Source: Sphingorhabdus contaminans (GTDB taxonomy: Bacteria; Pseudomonadota; Alphaproteobacteria; Sphingomonadales; Sphingomonadaceae). From it: 64,000 nucleotides of DNA. The position numbers were made by a program, and so were the translations under genes. The DNA is taken from the NCBI RefSeq assembly GCF_007280415.1, contig NZ_VKKU01000002.1, forward strand, positions 1,343,501-1,407,500, given 5' to 3'. Positions 35,211-43,400 of this stretch are shown here, one piece after another; within the stretch, counting starts at the first letter, position 1, and the number at the start of each line of letters is the position of its first letter. The notes beneath the pieces were generated by a model that was given only the letters and a program-made list of their open reading frames with translations, had not been told where the DNA came from and did not search any database.

Positions 35211-35320
35211 GCCAGGTCCGCCGATGCCGCTCTTGCGCGCATATTTTTGATCGCCTTGCTCAAATGTTCACGATTAGCTGCAGACTTAATCCATGCAGGC
35301 AAACGCGCCAGCTGGGTCAT
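35207..35320 (-). CDS. Small basic protein of 37 residues
   Basis: A short open frame begins MTQLARLPAWIKSAANREHL and ends at TAA 35207-35209. CCAGGACTTTGAAA before the ATG gives an AGGA ribosome binding site eight bases away. The protein is basic and could form an amphipathic helix. It follows the unknown gene at 35363-35818 by 42 bp on the same strand and overlaps the convergent Imm63 stop codon by four bases. It would be missed by length cut-offs. Function is unknown and it may be untranslated. Confidence 0.4.
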   Translation of the reverse strand: MTQLARLPAWIKSAANREHLSKAIKNMRARAASADLA

Positions 35321-35362
35321 TTTCAAAGTCCTGGATGCTGGTATCGATAAAGACCCTGGACG

Positions 35363-35818
35363 TCACACCACCACCCGCTGCGCGCCATGGGTGCGGCCTT
35401 CAAACAGCGCGTAAAATTCATATTTCTCTTGAACGCCTGCGTCTTCCGCTTCGCCGCAAAGTTGACTGACCAAAAAACACAGAGCGATGTAAACCTGATT
35501 ATCGAAATGCTGGGCACCTTCTTCATGGTCGAGTGACTCTTGCCACAATAACTTGAGTTCAAGATAATAGACCGGCCAATTCTCATCGTAGAAGCAAGCG
35601 CCGCCTCCCTTTTTGTCCCAAGTGCACATCAAATGTCCGTTGGTGGCATTGACGTCGATGAACACGGCCTCTTCTTTGCAAAAGCCCTGGGCCACCCAGT
35701 TGGCTTCCATATGCTCGACCAATTGGCGAATATAGGGTGCAATGCCGGTGAAATGCGTTTCGGTGCATACCAGCACATTTTCATGCGGGTCGCTTTCACG
35801 GGCTTTTCGCCAGATCAT
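35363..35818 (-). CDS. Unknown soluble protein of 151 residues
   Basis: This protein begins MIWRKARESDPHENVLVCTE, with ATG overlapping the stop of the upstream gene (ATGA). It has no signal peptide or membrane segment. Visible features are aromatic-rich stretches such as DENWPVYYLELKLLWQESLD and a helical VYIALCFLVSQLCGEAEDAG. It is the fourth gene of a minus-strand operon with a secreted protein, a DUF3617 lipoprotein and another unknown soluble protein. I do not recognise the family. The size and acidic character are like those of immunity proteins, but nothing more supports that. Confidence 0.6.
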   Translation of the reverse strand: MIWRKARESDPHENVLVCTETHFTGIAPYIRQLVEHMEANWVAQGFCKEEAVFIDVNATNGHLMCTWDKKGGGACFYDENWPVYYLELKLLWQESLDHEEGAQHFDNQVYIALCFLVSQLCGEAEDAGVQEKYEFYALFEGRTHGAQRVVV

Positions 35819-36789
35819 GAGTTGAAGTCCGCCTGATGTTGGTCGTCGTAGCGAAAGATGACATCGCCTACCCAAATGCAGGCGGCACTATCGGCCATAC
35901 CTTGCGCATACATCAGGTGGCGGTTGTACGGGATGTCGTCAGTCGAGCCGTCACGGTAAAATGCGCCAAGATGGTCCTGCATGGCCGATAACAGATAGAG
36001 GGCTTGGCTTTCGAACCATGCGCGTGGATGAGATTGATCTTGCGCCGCGCGTTTGAGAGACCAAAGCTCCAGAATATAGTCTGGGGATCGGGCCGCACGC
36101 ACGGGATACTCGTCATCGACGGCCCAGTTAAAAATGAAACGCGCTTGCTCCCAGTCAATAGTAGCGATGATCAAGCCCGGCTCAAAACGCTCCCATTCCT
36201 CTGTCACCATCTGTTTTTCTTTTGAGGGAAGTACTGGCGACGAGGTCTGCTCCATTCGGTCGATCAGTACCCTGCAGCTTTCGCGCAGCTCGACGAACAA
36301 GGGCGACAAGGGACGCCGGATCTTTTGGCGGGCGATCAGCGTACCTGGTTGGCTGACACCGTGTTCGGACGCTGGCAGCCCGGCGCTACCCCCCGCCAAC
36401 AGCATAGCTTCGATCTGGTCCGCAAACCGCAATAAAGCATAAGGTTCTACATGGAAACGCAGCTGAGCGGAATGGTGAAGGATGTTTTCATCGGGTTCCG
36501 TAAGCGAAATATCTGCCCAATAGCGCCCCTTGTCGCCCCGCTGGGCAATCGTGATGCCAACATGCGTTTCTACGGGTCTGCTGCTGGTTGTGCTGTCCGA
36601 AAAATAGCCACCTTCCAGTTTTATGGGCTGTTCCAAAGAGGGCAGAAAGTTCCGCAATGGGTCGGCAAATTTTTTGAGTGTATCCGTGCCAAACCAAGCG
36701 CTCGCATGCGCTGAAAAGCCGGCATGGCGGGCTTCAACGCGAAGCTCGCCATGCCATTCATCTTCAGGAATATAATGCAACGTCAACAC
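35815..36789 (-). CDS. Unknown soluble protein, possible two-domain immunity-like protein
   Basis: This 324-residue protein has no signal peptide. Residues 1-125 (MLTLHYIPEDEWHGELRVEA, TDTLKKFADPLRNFLPSLEQ, HSAQLRFHVEPYALLRFADQ) are a mostly beta domain with the rhythm of WapI-like immunity proteins. Residues 180-324 are helical and unrecognised. The start is GTG 36789, 6 bp after the DUF3617 stop; in-frame TTG codons follow closely. Its stop overlaps the next start. The family assignment of the N-terminal domain is a low-confidence impression from memory of such sequences. Confidence 0.55.
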   Translation of the reverse strand: MLTLHYIPEDEWHGELRVEARHAGFSAHASAWFGTDTLKKFADPLRNFLPSLEQPIKLEGGYFSDSTTSSRPVETHVGITIAQRGDKGRYWADISLTEPDENILHHSAQLRFHVEPYALLRFADQIEAMLLAGGSAGLPASEHGVSQPGTLIARQKIRRPLSPLFVELRESCRVLIDRMEQTSSPVLPSKEKQMVTEEWERFEPGLIIATIDWEQARFIFNWAVDDEYPVRAARSPDYILELWSLKRAAQDQSHPRAWFESQALYLLSAMQDHLGAFYRDGSTDDIPYNRHLMYAQGMADSAACIWVGDVIFRYDDQHQADFNS

Positions 36790-36795
36790 GAGCGT

Positions 36796-37278
36796 TCAGC
36801 TTTTGCAGTCGCCGATCCGCTCGCTGGTGAGCGTCATGGCAATATTGGCCTTGCCGCCCGGGATCTTGGTGTCCGTTACTTCCCCCGACAGCTTCATTTC
36901 GACCTTGTCCGTGGTGTAGGAGCCGTCCATCTTCATCTTCGGCGCTCCGAGACCGCTAACCCCGGTGCAGACCATCGTGCCCGACATCTTGCCACCGCCC
37001 TGTTTGAAGTCTTCCATCTTGCAGTCGCCCTGCTGCATTGAACTGGAAAAGTCACGTACGCCCGCCTTGGCCTGCGCAGGGCTGATGCAGGCTTCGCTCG
37101 ATTGTGGTTTGTTCAGAACCGCTTTGGCCTGCTGTGCCATAGCAATCGGAGCGCCAGGAATTTCGAATTCGGTCATGGTCATTGTATTTTTCCAGTTGCC
37201 CGGCGTTAGTTCACCGTCGGCAGTGCCACAGGCGGAAAGCAACGCGAATGCGGGCAGTAGGGTAAGTGCAAATTTCAT
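36796..37278 (-). CDS. DUF3617 lipoprotein
   Basis: This 160-residue protein has a lipoprotein signal peptide ending LLSACG, so Cys17 is probably lipidated and the protein anchored in the envelope. The body has the DUF3617 pattern: ELTPGNWKNTMTMTEFEIPG, SEACISPAQAKAG, QGDCKMEDFKQGGGKMSGTM with paired cysteines, and a terminal GDCKS. The family's function is unknown. ATG 37278 follows AAGGAAATCC. It lies in the middle of a minus-strand operon whose promoter region carries site b of the CCCC/GGGG palindrome. Confidence 0.85.
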   Translation of the reverse strand: MKFALTLLPAFALLSACGTADGELTPGNWKNTMTMTEFEIPGAPIAMAQQAKAVLNKPQSSEACISPAQAKAGVRDFSSSMQQGDCKMEDFKQGGGKMSGTMVCTGVSGLGAPKMKMDGSYTTDKVEMKLSGEVTDTKIPGGKANIAMTLTSERIGDCKS

Positions 37279-37308
37279 TTGGATTTCCTTTGATGTGATA
37301 GAGTTAGT

Positions 37309-38352
37309 TCAGCCGAGACAACCGCAAGGGATATATCGGAGACTTGCGGGGTTGATTGAAATGCTGGCAGTTGACGTCCCGAAAGTTCCGCCGCCCATAT
37401 AATCCTCGTAGAAATAGTGGACGTTGGCTGTGCAATATTTCGCGCCGCGCGCCAGGATGGCGACCGTTGTTTCACGTTCGGTCGGGATTCCGGTGATTTC
37501 GTTGCGCTCGACATCCCAGCTATCGCCGATACCGATGGCGCGTACCGGCGTGACATCCGGGTTGCGTGAAATCCGCTTCGCCTCTGACAACGCCCGTGCC
37601 TCCAGGGCAGCGCTGCCAGCGCCACCACGGCCCGTGCCGCATATTGCCGTGTTGCTGGGCTGAAAGGCACCGGCAGGGACGGTGAGGTTGAACGTGCCGG
37701 CTGCAACAACACCAGACTTGAAGTCCCCAACATTCTGAATGAAGGACTGAGGGATGACCTCCATCTTGACGCTGTATTTCCCGGGCTTGAGCAGTCCTGC
37801 TGCGGTTGCCTTTGAAAGCATTTCCATAAAGACGTCGGTGCCCGGCGTTCGCTGTGCTCCAATTGTGTTCACAAATTGGCCGCGCCATGTCGTCCAAGTC
37901 TCGTGATCTTGCGGATTCCCCCAAGGAAACATCGAGGTTTCGAATATATGCCCATCGATGGTGAAACGGGCTGTGTATTTCACCGCGTGTGAAGATAGGT
38001 CACGGGCATTCAAATTGTTGGCCGCCGCAATGGCGTTAATCGCCGACCGTTCGGTAAACACCCGGAAGAACATCGGCTGACCTAAAGTGAAGTCGGTTAC
38101 GATGTCGCTTTCAGTGATGGCGCCGATCCCGAGGTCTTTGCGCGTAAAGACAATCTGGTTCTGGTGCGCGGCGTGGACAGCATTGTGTACCCCTTGGTCT
38201 TGTATCGGGCCGCTGGCGGTTTGGTTCAAGGGCTTGGGCTTGGCAATTGGAAGGGCGCGCTGGAACCTTTCTCTTGGATCCCGCTGCGCGTCGGCAGCGG
38301 CGCCTAACACTATCGACGTCAGGGCCATCGACAAAAACAGGGTCTTACGCAT
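37309..38352 (-). CDS. Unknown secreted protein of 347 residues
   Basis: This protein starts MRKTLFLSMALTSIVLGAAA, a clear signal peptide with cleavage likely after ADAQ. The mature part has TRKDLGIGAITESDIVTDFT, GQPMFFRVFTERSAINAIAA and a repeated beta-rich pattern, with a cysteine-containing end (YIPCGCLG). I do not recognise the family; it is probably periplasmic or surface-exposed. The second ATG (38352) has GGAG seven bases upstream and is preferred over 38355. It is the first gene of the minus-strand operon 38352-35207. Site b of the palindrome family lies 59 bp upstream. Confidence 0.75.
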   Translation of the reverse strand: MRKTLFLSMALTSIVLGAAADAQRDPRERFQRALPIAKPKPLNQTASGPIQDQGVHNAVHAAHQNQIVFTRKDLGIGAITESDIVTDFTLGQPMFFRVFTERSAINAIAAANNLNARDLSSHAVKYTARFTIDGHIFETSMFPWGNPQDHETWTTWRGQFVNTIGAQRTPGTDVFMEMLSKATAAGLLKPGKYSVKMEVIPQSFIQNVGDFKSGVVAAGTFNLTVPAGAFQPSNTAICGTGRGGAGSAALEARALSEAKRISRNPDVTPVRAIGIGDSWDVERNEITGIPTERETTVAILARGAKYCTANVHYFYEDYMGGGTFGTSTASISINPASLRYIPCGCLG

Positions 38353-38410
38353 CATACATCTCCGTTGTGAAGTTGGTGCGTTGATGCGGGCCTTTTATGT
38401 TAGCTGCTAT

Positions 38411-38427
38411 CCCCTCAAATCGCGGGG
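38411..38427 (-). promoter_or_regulatory. CCCC-N9-GGGG palindrome (site b)
   Basis: CCCCTCAAATCGCGGGG between divergent genes. Read on the minus strand it ends GGGGAT like the other sites and lies about 59 bp before ATG 38352. It may also affect the plus-strand gene at 38463. Confidence 0.5.
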
Positions 38428-38462
38428 TTGAGGTGCTCGATCCTGTTCGCCATCCATTTGTC

Positions 38463-38972
38463 ATGCACGAAAATGAACCGGATGTTGAACAGCGGAAAGA
38501 TGGCTCGCTTTGGCTTAAGGTTGATGAAGCCAACCCCTTGAGCACCGCGGTTTCCGAGGTCGAAGTCGTGCGGGAACGCCAACGTTGGATGGCCGCAACC
38601 GAATTCTCCCGCAACCGATTTCAAGCCAAGCCTGCGGAAAGAAAAATTGGCATTGTTCGTGCGCTCATGATCATCTTGCGCGAAAGCCTGCGATCGCGTG
38701 ACGATGTCGCTGAACGGTTGCACGATATCGAGCAGCTGATTTTGGCGGGCCAGAACGACATGGCGGATATGCACATCGAAAAACTTCGCGCCGACTATCC
38801 CACCGAAGAAATGAAGGCCCGTGTGCTAGGACTCTACAGTCTCAATCTCTATGACAGGGGTAATGCCGGAAAGGCGCAATATATCCATGAATTCGCACTG
38901 CTTTGCGGCACTGCACATCCTGTAATGACCGAGATATTTGGTGAGACCGTACAGGGCCTGAGTTCCGATTAA
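38463..38972 (+). CDS. Unknown protein with helical repeat-like C-terminus
   Basis: This protein of about 169 residues has no signal peptide. The N-terminus is charged (MHENEPDVEQRKDGSLWLKV). The C-terminal half is helical: DVAERLHDIEQLILAGQNDM, MHIEKLRADYPTEEMKARVL, LYDRGNAGKAQYIHEFALLC, reminiscent of a short TPR-like solenoid. The start is uncertain: GTG 38433 lies just behind GGGG, ATG 38463 has no clear ribosome binding site, and ATG 38397 would include the palindrome in the coding region. It precedes the TPR-like and response regulator genes on the same strand. Function unknown. Confidence 0.6.
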   Translation: MHENEPDVEQRKDGSLWLKVDEANPLSTAVSEVEVVRERQRWMAATEFSRNRFQAKPAERKIGIVRALMIILRESLRSRDDVAERLHDIEQLILAGQNDMADMHIEKLRADYPTEEMKARVLGLYSLNLYDRGNAGKAQYIHEFALLCGTAHPVMTEIFGETVQGLSSD

Positions 38973-38992
38973 TCCCCTCATCTGACGGGGAT
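38972..38992 (+). promoter_or_regulatory. CCCC-N9-GGGG palindrome (site c)
   Basis: ATCCCC-TCATCTGAC-GGGGAT, the right arm ending 57 bp before ATG 39048. It overlaps the last codon of the upstream gene. It would control the TPR-like and response regulator genes. Confidence 0.6.
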
Positions 38993-39047
38993 GTAACAGG
39001 GCGTTGCTTGTGGTCTGTTCATCTCCAGATCAGGAAAGGACGGATCC

Positions 39048-39485
39048 ATGGGTTTCTGGAGCACTTTATTTGGCGGCGGATCGCCCCAGGAGAAGGCCGC
39101 ACGCATTGCAGCCAAAGCGGAAGCTCGTGCGCAGCGGGAGGCTGAGGAATTGGCTGAAAAAGCAGCAAAGACCGATGGGCTCTTTGAACGCGCTCTCGGC
39201 AAGGATCCGGAAAATTGCAGTTATGATGCCCGACAAAAGGCTGCGATCAAATTGGTGCTCGCAAATGAAACCGCAAAGGGCAGGGAGGCTTGGCTATCCA
39301 TCTCCCGCGACTATCCGAACGAGCTTGCGCATGCGCTGGAACAAGTTGGTGTTTGCTATCATCTGGAAAAAAATTATCGAGCGGCGCTCGAAAATTATGA
39401 AGCGGCCATTCGGGTTGGGGCGGACGCAGGGCATCTGGCGGACAATATGGCAGAGGCACGTAAGGGGATGGCCGCCATTGGCTGA
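39048..39485 (+). CDS. TPR-like protein
   Basis: This 145-residue protein starts MGFWSTLFGGGSPQEKAARI with a charged helical stretch (AKAEARAQREAEELAEKAAK). It then has two TPR-like units, including HALEQVGVCYHLEKNYRAAL and ENYEAAIRVGADAGHLADNM. TPR proteins mediate protein contacts. ATG 39048 is well preceded by AGGAAAGGACGG. It lies directly before the response regulator gene and behind site c of the palindrome family, so the two are probably co-transcribed. Confidence 0.75.
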   Translation: MGFWSTLFGGGSPQEKAARIAAKAEARAQREAEELAEKAAKTDGLFERALGKDPENCSYDARQKAAIKLVLANETAKGREAWLSISRDYPNELAHALEQVGVCYHLEKNYRAALENYEAAIRVGADAGHLADNMAEARKGMAAIG

Positions 39486-39552
39486 TTTATGGCGCAAGAT
39501 GATGCGCAAAGCGGGATGGACAATGTTGAAAGCTGCAGGCACCATTGATGTG

Positions 39553-40242
39553 ATGAGTGAAATCGAGATCGAACCTGCTCTCAAATCTAAGGCGCGCGTC
39601 ATTGTCGTCGAGGATGACGCGCGCCTGCGTGATTACGCTATCGGAGCCCTTTCGGTTGCGGAGGAGATCGAGCTGGTAGGCGATGCCGGCAATCTGGCCG
39701 ATGGATTGCCTCTTGTAGATTTGATGCCCGATCTTGCGCTTTTGGATCTCGGCTTGCCTGATGGTAGCGGGATCAGCCTTATAGAAGCCATTCGCGCAAA
39801 GGTCCCTAACTGCCGGGTGCTTGTCTTCACAGTCTTTGAAGACAAGGCAAGCGTCCTCAATACGCTGAAGGCAGGGGCCGATGGCTATATATTGAAAGAC
39901 ACAACGGCCGATATGGTATTGGCGCATGTACGCGCGACGCTGGCCGGCGAAACGCCCATCAGTGCCCGTGCTGCAAGCCACCTACTGAGCCTTGTGCGGG
40001 ACGAGCCGGTCGTCGAAACAAGCGAACCCGACGCCCCGCACCTTAGCCCACGCGAGCGGGAATTGCTCGAATATCTTGCCCGCGGACTAAGCCGGAAAGA
40101 GGCGGCGCGGATCATGAACCTGTCGCCTTATACCGTCGCCGAATATGTTCAGGGTATTTACCGGAAACTACAGGTCAAATCGCGCGGCGAGGCTGTGTTC
40201 GAAGCGATCCAGGCCAAGCTGATCCGTATCGATCGAGACTGA
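39553..40242 (+). CDS. NarL/FixJ-family response regulator
   Basis: This 229-residue protein has a receiver domain (VIVVEDDARLRDYAIGALSV) with phosphoacceptor Asp65 in LALLDLGLPDGSG, switch residue T in LVFTVFEDKAS, and lysine in YILKDTTAD. A C-terminal LuxR-type HTH follows (LSPRERELLEYLARGLSRKE, NLSPYTVAEYVQGIYRKL). ATG 39553 gives a typical N-terminus; in-frame ATG codons at 39499, 39502 and 39523 are alternatives. No kinase is adjacent, but two orphan NarL-family kinases lie at 52.7-56.5 kb and are the obvious partners. It is the leading candidate to bind the CCCC-N8/9-GGGG sites. A strong terminator follows the gene. Confidence 0.9.
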   Translation: MSEIEIEPALKSKARVIVVEDDARLRDYAIGALSVAEEIELVGDAGNLADGLPLVDLMPDLALLDLGLPDGSGISLIEAIRAKVPNCRVLVFTVFEDKASVLNTLKAGADGYILKDTTADMVLAHVRATLAGETPISARAASHLLSLVRDEPVVETSEPDAPHLSPRERELLEYLARGLSRKEAARIMNLSPYTVAEYVQGIYRKLQVKSRGEAVFEAIQAKLIRIDRD

Positions 40243-40294
40243 TCTTCACTTTCTCGAAAGCGATCCCACCGGAGTAATGTGCTCCATCCTTTAT

Positions 40295-40324
40295 CCCCGG
40301 CCAGGCAACTGGCCGGGGTTTTTT
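40295..40324 (+). terminator. Strong rho-independent terminator after response regulator gene
   Basis: CCCCGGCCAG (40295-40304), loop GCAA, CTGGCCGGGG (40309-40318), then TTTTTT. It is a perfect 10-bp stem with a T-run, 52 bp after the stop codon. It separates the response regulator unit from the autotransporter gene. Confidence 0.95.
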
Positions 40325-40336
40325 GTGCGAAAAAGA

Positions 40337-40355
40337 CCCCCTCCTCTGTGGGGAT
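40337..40355 (+). promoter_or_regulatory. CCCC-N8-GGGG palindrome (site d)
   Basis: CCCCC-TCCTCTGT-GGGGAT, immediately after the terminator. The right-arm GGGG ends 62 bp before ATG 40416 of the autotransporter gene. Confidence 0.6.
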
Positions 40356-40415
40356 ATGATGTTCGTCGCTGGAGTGGGAGGGAGGCAAGGTAAATTGTAA
40401 CCAAAGGGAATACCC

Positions 40416-43400
40416 ATGTCTGTTGTTCGCGCTCGTAAAAATCAGAAGCTTGTCCGTTGTCTTGGCCTCTTGGCTTCCGCATCATTGATGTCATTCATGA
40501 TGGCGGACGACGCGCAGGCGGCGTGTGCGGTAAGCCCGGCACAGCCGCTGAACAATATCACTACGCCCGTCACCGCCGTGCAATGTACAGGCGCCAACAC
40601 AGGGCTAACCGTTATAGCCAACACAAACGCCACGGAAGTTTCGGTATCAGGCGCTGGTTCAACATTGAACAACAGTGCCGTCACACTGAATGGTGATGCG
40701 AATTCTCTGTCCATCTCAGCGGGCACCAGTGCTGCTAACCTCAATTACAGCAGCACTGGAAATGTCAATTTATTGGAGGTTTTGGGGAACGCGACCAATC
40801 TCACGGCAGTGATCAACGGCCTCCAGAATAACATGACGATACTTAACGGCGGAGCAGTTACCGCCGCGCCGGGCGGTATCTCGCTCTCCGCAGGAACAGG
40901 TCAAATCCAGTCCTTCACAATCAATCAAGGCGGCTCTCTAACCTCGACCGGCAATCTTGGTGGCGCATATTTGCTGACTGGCGGCACCGGTAATCAGAAC
41001 TTCGCCATAAACGGCACCATATCGCTCCAAGGCAATGGCTTGTTTGTCAATTCGGGCGATGGCGACGACATCATCAACATTGGCACGGCCGCAGTATTCA
41101 GCAATAGCAACGTCACGCATACAATCAATGGCGGTGCAGGAAGCGACCGTTTGATCCTGAATGGATCCGGAAACACCGCGTTTTCAACGATCGATGTCGA
41201 GCGACTCGACGTTATCGCGGGCGCAGGCGGCACGCGCACGCTGAGTGAGAATGGCAGCTTTGGGCAAGTCAATCTGCTCAACGGCACGCTGTCGGCGCGC
41301 CGGGTTCAGGCGCTTGGTCTGGCGAATAGCTTGGTGACACTATCAAACGGAACAGTTCTGACGCTCGATTTCACAACCCCGACAACTGTCACCAACAGCT
41401 TTGCCGGATCTGGGACGATCCTGCATAACACGCTCGATCCTGTCACCTATGGTGGATCGTCCAGCGGCTTTACCGGGGTGTTCAACATTCTGGGCGGCAC
41501 GGCCACGGTTACGACGAGCGATGCTTTTGGCACGGGATCGATCATCAATAGTGGCACCTTGTCTTTCGGGGGCGTCAATCTCGCCAACACTATTAGCGGT
41601 ACGGGACAAGTCATCGTTACCGGCAGCGGTAATAGCCGCTTGAGTGGCAACAATAGCTTTTCCGGCGGCCTCGATGTGCAGGGCGGTGTCCTCGACGTGT
41701 CCAGCGTCAACTCACTCGGCACCGGAACGGTGACGTCGAGCACTGCCGGGGCCGTTCTCGCGCTCGGAAACTCGACAAACGAAGTGCTGTCTAACAACCT
41801 TACGGGTAACCTTGCATTGGTGATGGGCGGGACAGGTATCCTCGATCTGACAGGGACCAACAGCTATGCGTTAGGAACGCTAATCAACAACGGTGCGGTT
41901 CGCGTTGACAGCTTCGCCCGCCTTGGCACCGGTCAGGTTATTGCCAATTCTGGAGGCGCCCTAATCCTCAACTACAATGGTGCAGGGCAACTGCTTCAAA
42001 CGGCACCCTTCATGACCGGTGGCGGCAGCTTCATTAAAGAGGGCACGGGCGATGTCGTGATGAACCAGACCAGCACTTACACCGGCGGAACCATAATCCG
42101 TGCGGGCCGGATCGGGCTGAACAACGGGAACGCTTTGGGCACCGGAAACATCGAGGTGAATGGCGGTGCAGAGTTGGGCATTGGCAACATCACCTTGGCC
42201 AACTCCGTCACCGGTGCCGGCAATATCGTCAAAACGGCGAACAATGGCGCGACTCTTACGGGGAATAACAGCGGCTTTACTGGACTGCTTGATGTGCAGG
42301 ATGGATGGATTGAGGCGTCCGACGGTAGCGCGCTGGGTTCCGGAACGGTCAGCATCGCATCCGGTTCCTATGTGACGGTCGACAGCGCAGGCGTGGACAC
42401 CGTTATCGCTGCGTCGCTTACCGGAGCAGGCGATCTGGAACTGGCAAGTTCAAACCGCTTCACCCTTACGGGCAGCAACAGCAATTTGTCGGGTGTTGTT
42501 TTTGTCAACAGTGGTACCCTGCAGATTGAAGGCAGCCAGAATATTGGCAGCACAGCCAGGATCGATCTCACTGGCGCAACCAGCGTTCTCGACCTTTCCA
42601 CCAATGCGTTGACCACTTTGTCAAACGATGTGACCGGCTTGGGGCGCATCGTAAAAACCGGCAGTGGAACGGTGTCCTTGATCGGCGCAAACACGTACAG
42701 CGGCGGCACTGATATCCAGCAAGGTGCCATCCGGGTGACCGATATCAGCTTCCTGGGCACTGGCGCCATCACGGTTCAGGCAGGTGCGGCATTGGACCTT
42801 TCCATTGCTGGACAACAAACGCTCAACCAAACGGTGACCGGTGCCGGCATTTTGCGCAAATCGGATGTGGGTGATCTAACCTTGCTGAGCAACAGCCTGA
42901 CAGGCGGTGTCGATATTGTTGGCGGGCGTGTCATTGTGAATACGGCCGCGGCATTGGGCGGCGGACCGGTTACGACCGCCGCCGATACGCAGCTTGTTTT
43001 CGACAACAGCACCACAGAAGTCAGCAATACCGTAATCAGCGGTGCGGGTGCATTGACGAAGAATGGCAACGGTCTTCTCGTCATGAACAATGCCAACAGT
43101 TTCACGGGCGGAACCGTGATCAATTCAGGTCGCGTGGGGCTGAACAACGGCTTGGGTCTCGGTACCGGGGATGTCGTTGTTTTGCAGAACGCTATCCTCG
43201 GAATTGGCGGTGTCAATTTTGCCAATAATGTATCGGGCGCGGGACAGATTATCAAAACGGCAAACAATATCGCCGTCATGACGGGCACCAATACGCATAG
43301 CGGAGGCACCGACATCCAACAGGGCGGGATTATTGTGAACAGTCCTGCGGCGTTGGGCACCGGAGCAGTCTCGCTAAGTGGCGCAAATACGACGCTGACG

